A DNA stretch of 14,065 nucleotides from CAVBBU01 sp963593765 (GTDB lineage: Bacteria > Bacillota > Clostridia > Lachnospirales > Lachnospiraceae). The stretch is taken from positions 1-14,065 of the forward strand of contig CAVBBU010000051.1 of NCBI GenBank assembly GCA_963593765.1. The letters are read 5' to 3'. The notes beneath the pieces are model-generated. The model was not told where the DNA came from. It made no database searches and saw only the letters and a list, made by a program, of their open reading frames with translations. The translations under genes were made by a program, and so were the position numbers. How positions within the stretch are numbered: the first letter of the stretch is position 1; each line of letters starts with the position of its first letter. Of this stretch, positions 1 to 6,092 are shown piece by piece.

Positions 1-55
1 CTCTGGCTGCTGCACTTCCGGAAACGCCAGCTCCTATTATAATTATGTCATACAT
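1..55 (-). CDS. FAD-dependent oxidoreductase, N-terminal fragment
   Basis: Only the first 18 codons lie in the window; the gene continues past position 1. The visible peptide, MYDIIIIGAGVSGSAAAR, is a classic beta-strand plus GxGxxG dinucleotide-binding motif (GAGVSG) at the extreme N-terminus, as in the FAD-binding (DAO/GlpA-like) oxidoreductases. The substrate cannot be told from this piece. Two ATG codons are adjacent (58-56 and 55-53). The second is preferred because it lies about 7 nt from a strong AAGGAGG ribosome binding site (about 61-68), against 4 nt for the first. The gene lies downstream of trmD on the same strand, separated by a structured repeat that ends about 20 nt before the ribosome binding site. 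A glycerol-3-phosphate dehydrogenase-like or L-2-hydroxyglutarate oxidase-like protein is possible but not shown. Confidence 0.75.
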   Translation of the reverse strand, partial: MYDIIIIGAGVSGSAAAR

Positions 56-383
56 CATTACTCCTCCTTCATATGACCTAAAACGCTCGTGCTGCGTGCA
101 TATATTGCACTCGAAACACGCTCCCGCTAAGGTGCTTAAGTGCCCCAGGGCATCTTCTCTTTCGGCTTCGCCGAAATTCACCTTACAGCGGTACTAACAA
201 GCCTGCTACGCAGCCTTGAAGTGCCGGCCACGCACCATTGTTTCTCGTACAACATATGCACTAGCACTTTTCTCTTTAAATATTGCTAAAGCAACGAGCC
301 CAGCAATTAAGCCACTTGTAAGTGTCTCATCTGCCAGACTCAATTCTCAAAGCATATATTTTGTTTTATAAATCCTAGGTGGT
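56..383. other. Intergenic region between trmD and the oxidoreductase gene
   Basis: This 328-bp gene-free stretch holds repeat copy 1 (89-267), the ribosome binding site of the oxidoreductase gene (about 61-68), and about 115 bp after trmD (268-383) with no clear terminator, promoter or RNA gene. A 45-codon minus-strand open frame (343-206, TTG start) runs into the repeat, but it lacks a ribosome binding site and is not called. rplS, often found after trmD, is absent here. Confidence 0.7.
89..267. repeat. Structured intergenic repeat, copy 1
   Basis: This is one of two related copies in the window; the other is at 10301-10425. The ends form a long imperfect stem. Positions 89-121 pair with 232-267, including uninterrupted GTGCT and GTGCATAT blocks and an AAACA block. 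Inside are a stem 124-127/188-191 extended by TAAGGTG/CACCTTA (128-134/179-185), a hairpin 138-144/149-156, a 7-bp hairpin TTTCGGC/GCCGAAA (160-166/170-176) and a hairpin 199-206/210-217 with one C-C mismatch. The block 187-231 is almost identical to 10349-10394, and 114-129 matches 10320-10335. It looks richer in G and C than its surroundings. Both copies have the same orientation and lie between minus-strand genes. There is no transposase or obvious target duplication. Whether it acts as RNA or DNA is unknown. Confidence 0.8.
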
Positions 384-1127
384 TTATTCCTTTGAGCTAC
401 TATTTTTTAACTCATTTAAAAGCTTCAAATCATTCTTATCAAGCCTTGCCTTTTCTAAAAGATCCGGTCTTCTCTCAAGCGTTCTTTTTATAGACTGCCC
501 TCTTCTCCACTTTTCTATATTTGCATGATGACCTGACATAAGAACCTCTGGAACGCTTAAGCCCTCATATACCTCTGGTCTTGTATACTGCGGATATTCA
601 AGAAGATTATCCTCAAAGGATTCAAAATCTGCACTCTCATCATTAGTTAAAACTCCGGGAACCATTCTGCTAACAGCATCTATCAAAACCATAGCAGGTA
701 GCTCGCCGCCTGTAAGAACATAGTCCCCTATAGATACTGGTATAATATCAAGCAGCTCTAATGCTCTTTCATCTATTCCCTCGTAGTGACCGCAAAGTAT
801 AACTAGGTCTTCTTCTATAGACATTTCCTTAGCAAGCACCTGATCAAAAACCTTTCCCTGCGGAGTCATATATATGACCTTTGGCTTTTTACCAAGCTTG
901 TCGCAAAGATCCTTATATGCATCACATATAGGTGCTGCCTGCATAACCATACCTGCACCACCACCATAAGGATAATCATCTACATGTCTGTGCTTATCCT
1001 TAGAATAATCTCTGATATTAATTGTATTGACCTCTATTATATTACTGTCCTGAGCTCTGCCTATAATGCTTGTTTCCATGCATGAGTCTATCATCTCAGG
1101 AAATAAAGTAAGTACATAAAATCTCAT
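384..1127 (-). CDS. trmD: tRNA (guanine-N1)-methyltransferase TrmD
   Basis: TrmD methylates N1 of G37 in tRNAs that have a G at position 36, using S-adenosylmethionine, and so prevents +1 frameshifting. The 247-residue protein is of normal length and has the SPOUT trefoil-knot signatures: YGGGAGMVM at 54-62, GHYEGIDER at 113-121 and SIGDYVLTGGELPAM at 132-146. The C-terminal part has LLEYPQYTRPEVYEGL and a MSGHHANIEKWR stretch that bind tRNA in the family. The position matching the catalytic general base Asp169 of E. coli TrmD reads Glu169 (SADFESF), a conservative change. The ATG follows an AGGAG (1133-1137) that overlaps the TAG stop of rimM, with 5 nt spacing, so translation is probably coupled. 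It is the last gene of the ylxM-ffh-rpsP-khpA-rimM cluster. Confidence 0.97.
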   Translation of the reverse strand: MRFYVLTLFPEMIDSCMETSIIGRAQDSNIIEVNTINIRDYSKDKHRHVDDYPYGGGAGMVMQAAPICDAYKDLCDKLGKKPKVIYMTPQGKVFDQVLAKEMSIEEDLVILCGHYEGIDERALELLDIIPVSIGDYVLTGGELPAMVLIDAVSRMVPGVLTNDESADFESFEDNLLEYPQYTRPEVYEGLSVPEVLMSGHHANIEKWRRGQSIKRTLERRPDLLEKARLDKNDLKLLNELKNSSSKE

Positions 1128-1135
1128 ATATGCTC

Positions 1136-1648
1136 CTACAAATCTAACAGCCCATCGATAACATGAACCCTAATATATTTTTGCTCTAATGAAACCTCAA
1201 GTATGCACTGCTTAATATATGGAAACAAAACCTTTTTTCCGCTATCAAGCAAAACCTCCATTACTGGATTCGCACCTGTATCATATATGTCATTGACCGT
1301 GCCAAGCCTAGCATCTGTTTCATCAATAACATCAAGTCCAAGCAGGTCAGATATATAATGCTCACCCTCGTTAAGCGGAATTGCATCGCACCTATCAATC
1401 ATAAGATCCATATTTCTAAGAGGCAGAATATCCTCTGGCGTATCTATGCCCTCGAACTTACATATAACCATATTTTTAAAATACTTTACATGGCTAATCT
1501 TAAGCTCAATATCCTTACCTCTCCCCTGTGCATATACCTTTTTTAAATTATCAAATCTTCTAATGTCATCAGTAGTCGGATATATCTTACATTCGCCATG
1601 TATGCCATGTACACTGCTTATTACGCCGACTCTAAAATCTCCACGCAT
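1136..1648 (-). CDS. rimM: Ribosome maturation factor RimM
   Basis: RimM helps assemble the head of the 30S ribosomal subunit and binds ribosomal protein S19. The 170-residue product has an N-terminal beta-barrel domain starting RVGVISSVHGIHGECKI, a central region with the family's NEGEHYISDLLGL segment, and a C-terminal PRC-barrel domain with TGANPVMEV and LFPYIKQCILEV. An upstream ATG at 1672 would add eight residues (MYIVKAKN), but it directly abuts a perfect hairpin and has no ribosome binding site. The ATG at 1648 has an AAAGGCGA sequence about 5 nt upstream and gives the usual family start, so it is chosen. The gene lies between khpA and trmD on the same strand; two hairpins occupy the gap before it. 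Confidence 0.93.
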   Translation of the reverse strand: MRGDFRVGVISSVHGIHGECKIYPTTDDIRRFDNLKKVYAQGRGKDIELKISHVKYFKNMVICKFEGIDTPEDILPLRNMDLMIDRCDAIPLNEGEHYISDLLGLDVIDETDARLGTVNDIYDTGANPVMEVLLDSGKKVLFPYIKQCILEVSLEQKYIRVHVIDGLLDL

Positions 1649-1672
1649 ATTTTTCGCCTTTACTATATACAT

Positions 1673-1731
1673 TAAGCAGGTTGATATACAACCTGCTTAT
1701 AGGTTTGTTCTATCCTACATTCGGATAGAAC
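1673..1731 (-). promoter_or_regulatory. Twin hairpins in the khpA-rimM gap
   Basis: Two perfect inverted repeats sit side by side between the khpA stop and the rimM start. The first in transcription order is GTTCTATCC/GGATAGAAC (9 bp, 1707-1715/1723-1731, 7-nt loop). The second is TAAGCAGGTTG/CAACCTGCTTA (11 bp, 1673-1683/1689-1699, 5-nt loop). Neither is followed by a run of U on the minus strand, so they are not typical terminators. They could be mRNA processing or stability elements or a protein-binding site; the function is inferred, not shown. Confidence 0.7.
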
Positions 1732-1738
1732 TGCTATT

Positions 1739-1966
1739 TTATCTAATATCTACTATTACCTTTTTGTCATCCTTTGAAGATGCTGCCTTAACTACAGTTC
1801 GTATAGCCTTAGCTATTCTTCCAGACCTGCCTATAACCTTTCCCATATCTGCAGGATCTACGCTAAGCTCTACAAGCAGTGCATCCTCCTTTTCGGTTTC
1901 AGTTACATTAACCTTATCAGGATTATCAACAAGTGCCTTTGCAATAACCTCGACTAATTCTTTCAT
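1739..1966 (-). CDS. khpA: KH-domain RNA-binding protein KhpA (YlqC)
   Basis: This 75-residue protein is a single small KH domain. The RNA-gripping GxxG loop is visible in GKVIGRSGR at 42-50, preceded by the beta strand ALLVELSVDPAD and followed by the helix IAKAIRTVVKAA. In other Firmicutes KhpA works with KhpB/Jag as a global RNA-binding pair affecting cell division and small RNAs; that role is known from relatives, not shown here. The length matches the family. A GAGG ribosome binding site lies about 8 nt before the ATG, only 15 nt after rpsP, as expected for the conserved rpsP-khpA-rimM-trmD order. The B. subtilis-type gene ylqD is not present between khpA and rimM. Confidence 0.93.
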   Translation of the reverse strand: MKELVEVIAKALVDNPDKVNVTETEKEDALLVELSVDPADMGKVIGRSGRIAKAIRTVVKAASSKDDKKVIVDIR

Positions 1967-1981
1967 AGGCTTATCCTCTTT

Positions 1982-2224
1982 TTATTCTATACCAACATTC
2001 TTAAGAAGCTTTGCAACTCTGTCTGTTGGCTGTGCACCTGTAGAAAGCCACTTCTTAGCTGCCTCTTCATCTAGCTTAATTGTGCTAGGCTCAGTGTTAG
2101 GATCATATGTTCCTATCTCCTCTATGAACTTACCATCTCTTGGTGATCTAGAATCAGCAACTACGATTCTATAAAATGGTGCCTTCTTCTGTCCCATTCT
2201 CTTAAGTCTTATTTTTACTGCCAT
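1982..2224 (-). CDS. rpsP: 30S ribosomal protein S16
   Basis: S16 is a structural protein of the 30S ribosomal subunit needed for 16S rRNA folding. The 80-residue sequence starts with the hallmark [20 protein letters not shown], followed by [22 protein letters not shown] and a C-terminal [18 protein letters not shown] segment, all as in the family. A strong GGAGG lies 8 nt before the ATG. It follows ffh by a 115-nt gap that contains RNA structures and precedes khpA by 15 nt. The long structured leader is the most likely site of any separate control of ribosomal protein synthesis in this cluster. Confidence 0.98.
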   Translation of the reverse strand: MAVKIRLKRMGQKKAPFYRIVVADSRSPRDGKFIEEIGTYDPNTEPSTIKLDEEAAKKWLSTGAQPTDRVAKLLKNVGIE

Positions 2225-2252
2225 TGTATTATCCTCCTAATATTATATTCAA

Positions 2253-2335
2253 CGTGATTTTTCACGGTGATATCTGTTTTATAGGGAAATGCATCCTCTA
2301 AAGCAAAAAATTTTCCATGCATTTCTCATGCTTTA
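2253..2335 (-). promoter_or_regulatory. Structured rpsP leader, possible pseudoknot
   Basis: The ffh-rpsP gap holds two interleaved perfect inverted repeats. GAAATGCAT (2286-2294) pairs with ATGCATTTC (2317-2325), and TAAAGCA (2299-2305) pairs with TGCTTTA (2329-2335). The order of the four strands is that of an H-type pseudoknot; otherwise the two stems may form in turn. A third small hairpin, CGTGA/TCACG with a 4-nt loop (2253-2266), lies between this structure and the GGAGG of rpsP. No U-run follows the stems, so simple termination is unlikely. A role in rpsP control is inferred. Confidence 0.5.
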
Positions 2336-2339
2336 AATT

Positions 2340-3710
2340 CTAAAACGGAAGCTTAAGCTTTCCCATAAGTCCTCCAAGACTTCCAAGACCGCCCCTTTTG
2401 TTTCCAAACATAGACGGCATCTGCTTCATCATCTTTTTCATCTGATCAAACTGCTTAACTAAGCGATTTACCTCTGCTATGTCTACTCCGGCTCCCTTTG
2501 CAATTCTGTTTTTCCTAGATGGATTAAGTATGCTAGGATCTTTTCTTTCCTTAGCTGTCATAGAATAAATTATAGCCTTAATCTTATCAAGTCTGCCCTC
2601 ATCTATATCGGATATAGCACCTGCCTTAGAGCCTAAGTTCATAGCAGGCATCATGCTCATAATACCCGAAATTCCGCCAAGCTTTTCTATCTGAGACATC
2701 TGATCTAAAAAGTCATTAAAATCAAACTCCGCCTTCATGAGCTTTTGGCTCATCTGCTTTGCCTTTTCCTTATCAAGGTCTGCCTCAGCCTTTTCTATAA
2801 GTGATAGCACATCACCCATGCCAAGTATTCTTGATGCCATTCGATCCGGATAGAACTGCTCAAGGTCTGAAAGCTTCTCGCCCATGCCGACATACAGTAT
2901 AGGCTTTCCTGTAACAGCCTTAACAGAAAGTGCACTACCACCTCTTGTATCACCATCAAGCTTAGTAATTATAACTCCGTCTATACCTATCTTTTCATCA
3001 AAGGTCTTAGAAACCTGCACCGCATCCTGACCTGTCATAGCATCTACAACAAGTACCGTATAGTCTATGCTTATGCCACCCTTAATAGCTATAAGCTCAT
3101 TCATCATCTCTTCATCTATATGAAGTCTACCTGCAGTATCTATAATTATAAGGTCGTTGTGATTTTTAGTAGCATGCTCAAGTGCTGCCTTTACTATATC
3201 AAGTGGCTTGTGGTTAGTTCCCATGGAAAATACCGGAACGCCCTGCTTATCTCCATTAATCTGCAGCTGCTCTATAGCGGCAGGTCTGTATATATCGCAG
3301 GCTACAAGCAGTGGACTAGCTCCCTTTGACTTAAACTTTCCTGCTAGCTTTGCTGCAGTAGTTGTCTTACCAGCACCCTGAAGACCAGCCATCATAATTA
3401 TAGTTTTGCTGCCATCAGTTTTTAGCTTAAGCTCTGTAGTTTCAGAGCCCATCAGCTTAACTAGCTCCTCATCAACTATCTTGATTACCTGCTGCCCCGG
3501 AGATAATGATTCTAAAACCTCACTTCCTACTGCACGAACCTTAACGTCAGCTATAAATTGCTTTACTACCTTGAAATTAACATCTGCCTCAAGAAGTGCA
3601 AGCTTAACCTCCTTCATAGCAGCATCTACATCTGCCTCAGTTAGCTTTCCCTTGCCTCTAAGATTTTTAAATATATTTTGCAGCTTAGTTGATAAGCTCT
3701 CAAATGCCAT
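2340..3710 (-). CDS. ffh: Signal recognition particle protein Ffh
   Basis: Ffh is the GTPase and signal-peptide-binding subunit of the bacterial signal recognition particle; with 4.5S/SRP RNA and the receptor FtsY it brings nascent membrane proteins to the Sec translocon. The 456 residues show the N domain (about 1-95), the G domain with P-loop GLQGAGKTT (109-117), DTAGR (191-195) and TKLDGDTRGG (249-258), and the methionine-rich M domain from about 300, starting ASRILGMGD and ending in MKKMMKQMPSMFGNKRGG. The length is normal. The AGGAGAG ribosome binding site overlaps the TAG stop of ylxM, so the two genes are probably translationally coupled. This pair order is conserved in Firmicutes. Confidence 0.98.
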   Translation of the reverse strand: MAFESLSTKLQNIFKNLRGKGKLTEADVDAAMKEVKLALLEADVNFKVVKQFIADVKVRAVGSEVLESLSPGQQVIKIVDEELVKLMGSETTELKLKTDGSKTIIMMAGLQGAGKTTTAAKLAGKFKSKGASPLLVACDIYRPAAIEQLQINGDKQGVPVFSMGTNHKPLDIVKAALEHATKNHNDLIIIDTAGRLHIDEEMMNELIAIKGGISIDYTVLVVDAMTGQDAVQVSKTFDEKIGIDGVIITKLDGDTRGGSALSVKAVTGKPILYVGMGEKLSDLEQFYPDRMASRILGMGDVLSLIEKAEADLDKEKAKQMSQKLMKAEFDFNDFLDQMSQIEKLGGISGIMSMMPAMNLGSKAGAISDIDEGRLDKIKAIIYSMTAKERKDPSILNPSRKNRIAKGAGVDIAEVNRLVKQFDQMKKMMKQMPSMFGNKRGGLGSLGGLMGKLKLPF

Positions 3711-3718
3711 ATACTCTC

Positions 3719-4066
3719 CTATTTTAAAAGCTTTCCTGTAAGTATATCTATCTTATCTATATGTGCCTCATTATGATCTATCTTATACTTTTTTATAAGC
3801 GTGCTGATTTTTTTAATGGTTTTTTTTGTATCATCAAACTGCTTTATAAGACCAAGCTTTTCTTCATATCCGCAAAGTGCCTCGTCTATCCTTCGTATCA
3901 TGTCAGATACACTCTGCCTTGATATGCCCTCATCCTTAGCAACCTCGCTTATAGAATAATCATCAAACACTACCTCTTTGTATATTCTTTTTTGGTGCTC
4001 TGTTAAAAGCTCACCATAAAAATCATATAATAATGTTTGTTCAACTATATCTTTATTTTTATTCAT
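3719..4066 (-). CDS. ylxM: SRP-associated helix-turn-helix protein YlxM
   Basis: YlxM is a small protein encoded just before ffh in Gram-positive bacteria and thought to act with the signal recognition particle. This 115-residue protein begins IVEQTLLYDFYGELLTEHQK and carries a sigma-70 region-4-like helix-turn-helix, YSISEVAKDEGISRQSVSDM, at about 37-56, followed by a charged helical tail (EEKLGLIKQFDDTKKTIKKI). This matches the UPF0122 family. It is the first gene of the cluster. The ATG at 4066 is preceded only by a weak GGTGA, and the inferred transcription start is about 12 nt upstream, so the leader is very short. DNA binding is suggested by the fold but not established for the family. 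Confidence 0.93.
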   Translation of the reverse strand: MNKNKDIVEQTLLYDFYGELLTEHQKRIYKEVVFDDYSISEVAKDEGISRQSVSDMIRRIDEALCGYEEKLGLIKQFDDTKKTIKKISTLIKKYKIDHNEAHIDKIDILTGKLLK

Positions 4067-4084
4067 AATAAGTCACCGACGGCT

Positions 4085-4113
4085 ATAGTACTATAAAAAG
4101 AAAGCTCTGTCAA
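4085..4113 (-). promoter_or_regulatory. Predicted sigma-A promoter of ylxM-ffh operon
   Basis: On the minus strand a perfect -35 TTGACA (4113-4108) is followed after exactly 17 nt by TACTAT (4090-4085), which matches 4 of 6 positions of TATAAT. Transcription would start near 4078, about 12 nt before ylxM. The -35 lies inside the stem of the upstream terminator. Confidence 0.65.
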
Positions 4114-4132
4114 GCAAAAATACTTGACAGAG
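4105..4132. terminator. Terminator after etfA, possibly bidirectional
   Basis: A perfect 10-bp stem, CTCTGTCAAG (4105-4114) with CTTGACAGAG (4123-4132), encloses an 8-nt loop. On the minus strand, after etfA, it is followed by CTTTCTTTTTATAG; on the plus strand by TCTTTTTCTATTTTTTT. It lies about 100 nt past the etfA stop and most likely ends the butyryl-CoA operon. The stretch between (4133-4230) has no other recognisable feature. Confidence 0.85.
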
Positions 4133-4230
4133 TCTTTTTCTATTTTTTTACTTTTTCTTTTGGCACGAGCTATCTAGTCGCAAGCTTTAGCCTACTCTCA
4201 TAGTCATGCATCGCAGCTAAATCGCTCTAC

Positions 4231-5277
4231 TTATTTCTTAGCTGCCTTATATTCCTTAATAGCTGCTGTTAGCTTTGGAACTATCTTGTTTAGATCTCCA
4301 ACTAAGCCATAATCAGCTACGTCAAATATAGGAGCACTCTCGTCCTTATTAATTGCTACGATAACATCTGACTCCTCCATACCAGCAACATGCTGTATAG
4401 CTCCAGATATACCTATAGCAAAATAAATCTTAGGTCTAACTGTCTTACCAGTCTGTCCTACCTGAAGGTCTCTTGACTTCCAGCCAGCATCTACAACTGC
4501 TCTTGAGCAGCTTACCTCACCGCCTACTGCCTCTGCAAGCTCCTCAAGTATCTTGAAGTTTTCAGGAGAACCAACTCCTCTTCCTCCAGATACAAGTATC
4601 TGTGCATCCATTATATCTACAGTATCAGATACAGACTTAACTATATCCATAATCTCAACATACTTATTATCTGGTGTAAAGCCTGGATTAAACTCAACTA
4701 TCTCTGCCTTAGCTCCATCATTCTTAGGAAGCTTTTGCATAACACCAGGTCTAACTGTAGCCATCTGAGGTCTGTTATCCGGACAAGCTATAGTTGCTAT
4801 AGTATTACCACCAAATGCAGGTCTTGTCATAAGAAGCTGCTTATGCTTCTGTTCCTGACCTTCTACTGCAACTAGTGGGAAGTCACCTATCTCAAGCTGT
4901 GTACAGTCTGCTGTAAGTCCTGTTGCAACTCTTGCTGAAACTCTAGGTCCAAGGTCACGTCCTATAGCTGTAGCACCAACTAGCATAATGTCTGGCTTAA
5001 ATTCATTAATTACACTTGCAAGTGCATGTGCATATGGCTCTGTTCTGTATTCCTTAAGCTGTGGATCATCTACTACTATAACTCTGTCTGCTCCATATGC
5101 AGCCAGCTCATCACACAGGCCTTTAACTCCAGAGCCTATAAGAACTGCTGTAACATTAGTATCAAGATCCTTTGCTAAATCCTTTGCCTTGCCGAGCAGT
5201 TCGAAAGTGATACCACCAAGTATATTGTCTACCTGCTGTGCGAAGACAAATACGCCTTTGTATTCGTTAATATTCAT
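4231..5277 (-). CDS. etfA: Electron transfer flavoprotein alpha subunit EtfA
   Basis: EtfA forms with EtfB the flavoprotein that passes electrons to butyryl-CoA dehydrogenase. The 348-residue protein has the N-terminal alpha/beta domain (VFVFAQQVDNILGGITFELL, 9-28) and the C-terminal FAD-binding domain with LVSGGRGVGSPENF (228-241), CSRAVVDAGW (257-266), QVGQTGKTVRP (272-282) and YFAIGISGAIQHVAGM (285-300). In clostridial Bcd-Etf complexes the pair bifurcates NADH electrons to ferredoxin and crotonyl-CoA; gene context supports this here, but it is inferred. The spacing from the AGGAG site to the ATG is long (about 12 nt), which may lower its translation relative to etfB. It is the last gene of the operon, with a terminator about 100 nt downstream. 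Confidence 0.97.
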   Translation of the reverse strand: MNINEYKGVFVFAQQVDNILGGITFELLGKAKDLAKDLDTNVTAVLIGSGVKGLCDELAAYGADRVIVVDDPQLKEYRTEPYAHALASVINEFKPDIMLVGATAIGRDLGPRVSARVATGLTADCTQLEIGDFPLVAVEGQEQKHKQLLMTRPAFGGNTIATIACPDNRPQMATVRPGVMQKLPKNDGAKAEIVEFNPGFTPDNKYVEIMDIVKSVSDTVDIMDAQILVSGGRGVGSPENFKILEELAEAVGGEVSCSRAVVDAGWKSRDLQVGQTGKTVRPKIYFAIGISGAIQHVAGMEESDVIVAINKDESAPIFDVADYGLVGDLNKIVPKLTAAIKEYKAAKK

Positions 5278-5295
5278 TCTTTTTCTCTGCTCCTT

Positions 5296-6078
5296 TTATA
5301 TAATATGCTTTTCATCAAACTTTTTCATAAGATAATCAACTGCCTCATCCGGATCTAAGCTAACCTTTTCTCCAGCCCCTTTTCTTACCTTATCAGATGC
5401 CTTAGCTATCTTAGTTGGTGAGCCCTTTAGACCTATGTTAGCATCATCAAGGTCCTTAAGGTCTGCTCTTGACCAAACAGTTATCTCCTTGTCATAAGCA
5501 TCCCATATACCGCCTGGTGTCATATATCTAGGCTCATTAAGCTCTGAAAGTGCAGTTATAAGACAAGGCATCTTAGCCTTTAGTACATGATATCTGTCCT
5601 CGAACTGACGCTGAACGATAACATAGTCCCCTTCTACCTTTATATCCTGTGCATAAGATATAACTGGAATATCAAGATGCTCAGATATCTGTGGTCCTAC
5701 CTGTGCTGTATCTCCATCTATAGCCTGACGACCTGTGATTATTATGTCATAGTCAAGGTTTCTAAGTCCAGCTGCTATAGTTGATGACGTTGCCCATGTA
5801 TCTGCTCCGCCGAGAACTCTGTCTGTTATAAGGATGCCCTTGTCAGCTCCCATAGCCATAGCCTCACGGAGAACCTCCTCTGCCTTTGGAAGTCCCATGG
5901 TAACTACTGTTACCTCTGCACCATACTGATCCTTTAGTCTAAGTGCAGCCTCTAGTCCTGCCTTATCATCCGGATTCATGATAGCGAGCATTGCTGCTCT
6001 GTTAAGTGTACCATCTGGGTTGAACTGTACTCCGCCCTTAGTATCTGGTACTTGTTTTATACATACTACTATCTTCAT
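5296..6078 (-). CDS. etfB: Electron transfer flavoprotein beta subunit EtfB
   Basis: EtfB is the partner of EtfA; in bifurcating homologues it carries the FAD that takes electrons from NADH. The 260 residues begin MKIVVCIKQVPDT, typical of the family, with the diagnostic GRQAIDGDTAQVGPQ at 116-130, which matches the EtfB group linked to butyryl-CoA dehydrogenase. The middle segment includes KAKMPCLITALSELNEPRYM. The ribosome binding site GGAGGG overlaps the TAG stop of bcd about 10 nt before the ATG. The order bcd-etfB-etfA is the standard one for the clostridial butyryl-CoA dehydrogenase complex, which supports a shared role in NADH-dependent crotonyl-CoA reduction and ferredoxin reduction. 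Confidence 0.97.
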   Translation of the reverse strand: MKIVVCIKQVPDTKGGVQFNPDGTLNRAAMLAIMNPDDKAGLEAALRLKDQYGAEVTVVTMGLPKAEEVLREAMAMGADKGILITDRVLGGADTWATSSTIAAGLRNLDYDIIITGRQAIDGDTAQVGPQISEHLDIPVISYAQDIKVEGDYVIVQRQFEDRYHVLKAKMPCLITALSELNEPRYMTPGGIWDAYDKEITVWSRADLKDLDDANIGLKGSPTKIAKASDKVRKGAGEKVSLDPDEAVDYLMKKFDEKHII

Positions 6079-6092
6079 TAGTTCGTACCCTC

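Noticed and set aside
89..267. The repeat as an insertion sequence or CRISPR array
   Set aside because: There is no transposase frame, no clear target duplication and no regular short repeat-spacer pattern; only a single structured unit is present at each site.
206..343. Minus-strand 45-codon open frame with a TTG start and a hydrophobic stretch, ending in repeat copy 1
   Set aside because: It has no ribosome binding site and a stop codon lies just before the start. Its last codons are repeat sequence; the same ending (RGRHFKAA, stop) is read in copy 2 without any matching upstream protein, so the shared ending reflects the repeat and not a gene.
1446..2174. Long plus-strand open frame of 242 codons
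   Set aside because: It runs antisense across rimM, khpA and rpsP, all firmly identified, and its translation resembles no known protein; it is a shadow of minus-strand coding.
2253..2335. Rho-independent terminator between ffh and rpsP
   Set aside because: The stems are not followed by a U-run on the minus strand; the sequence after the main stem is CCCTATAAAACAG.
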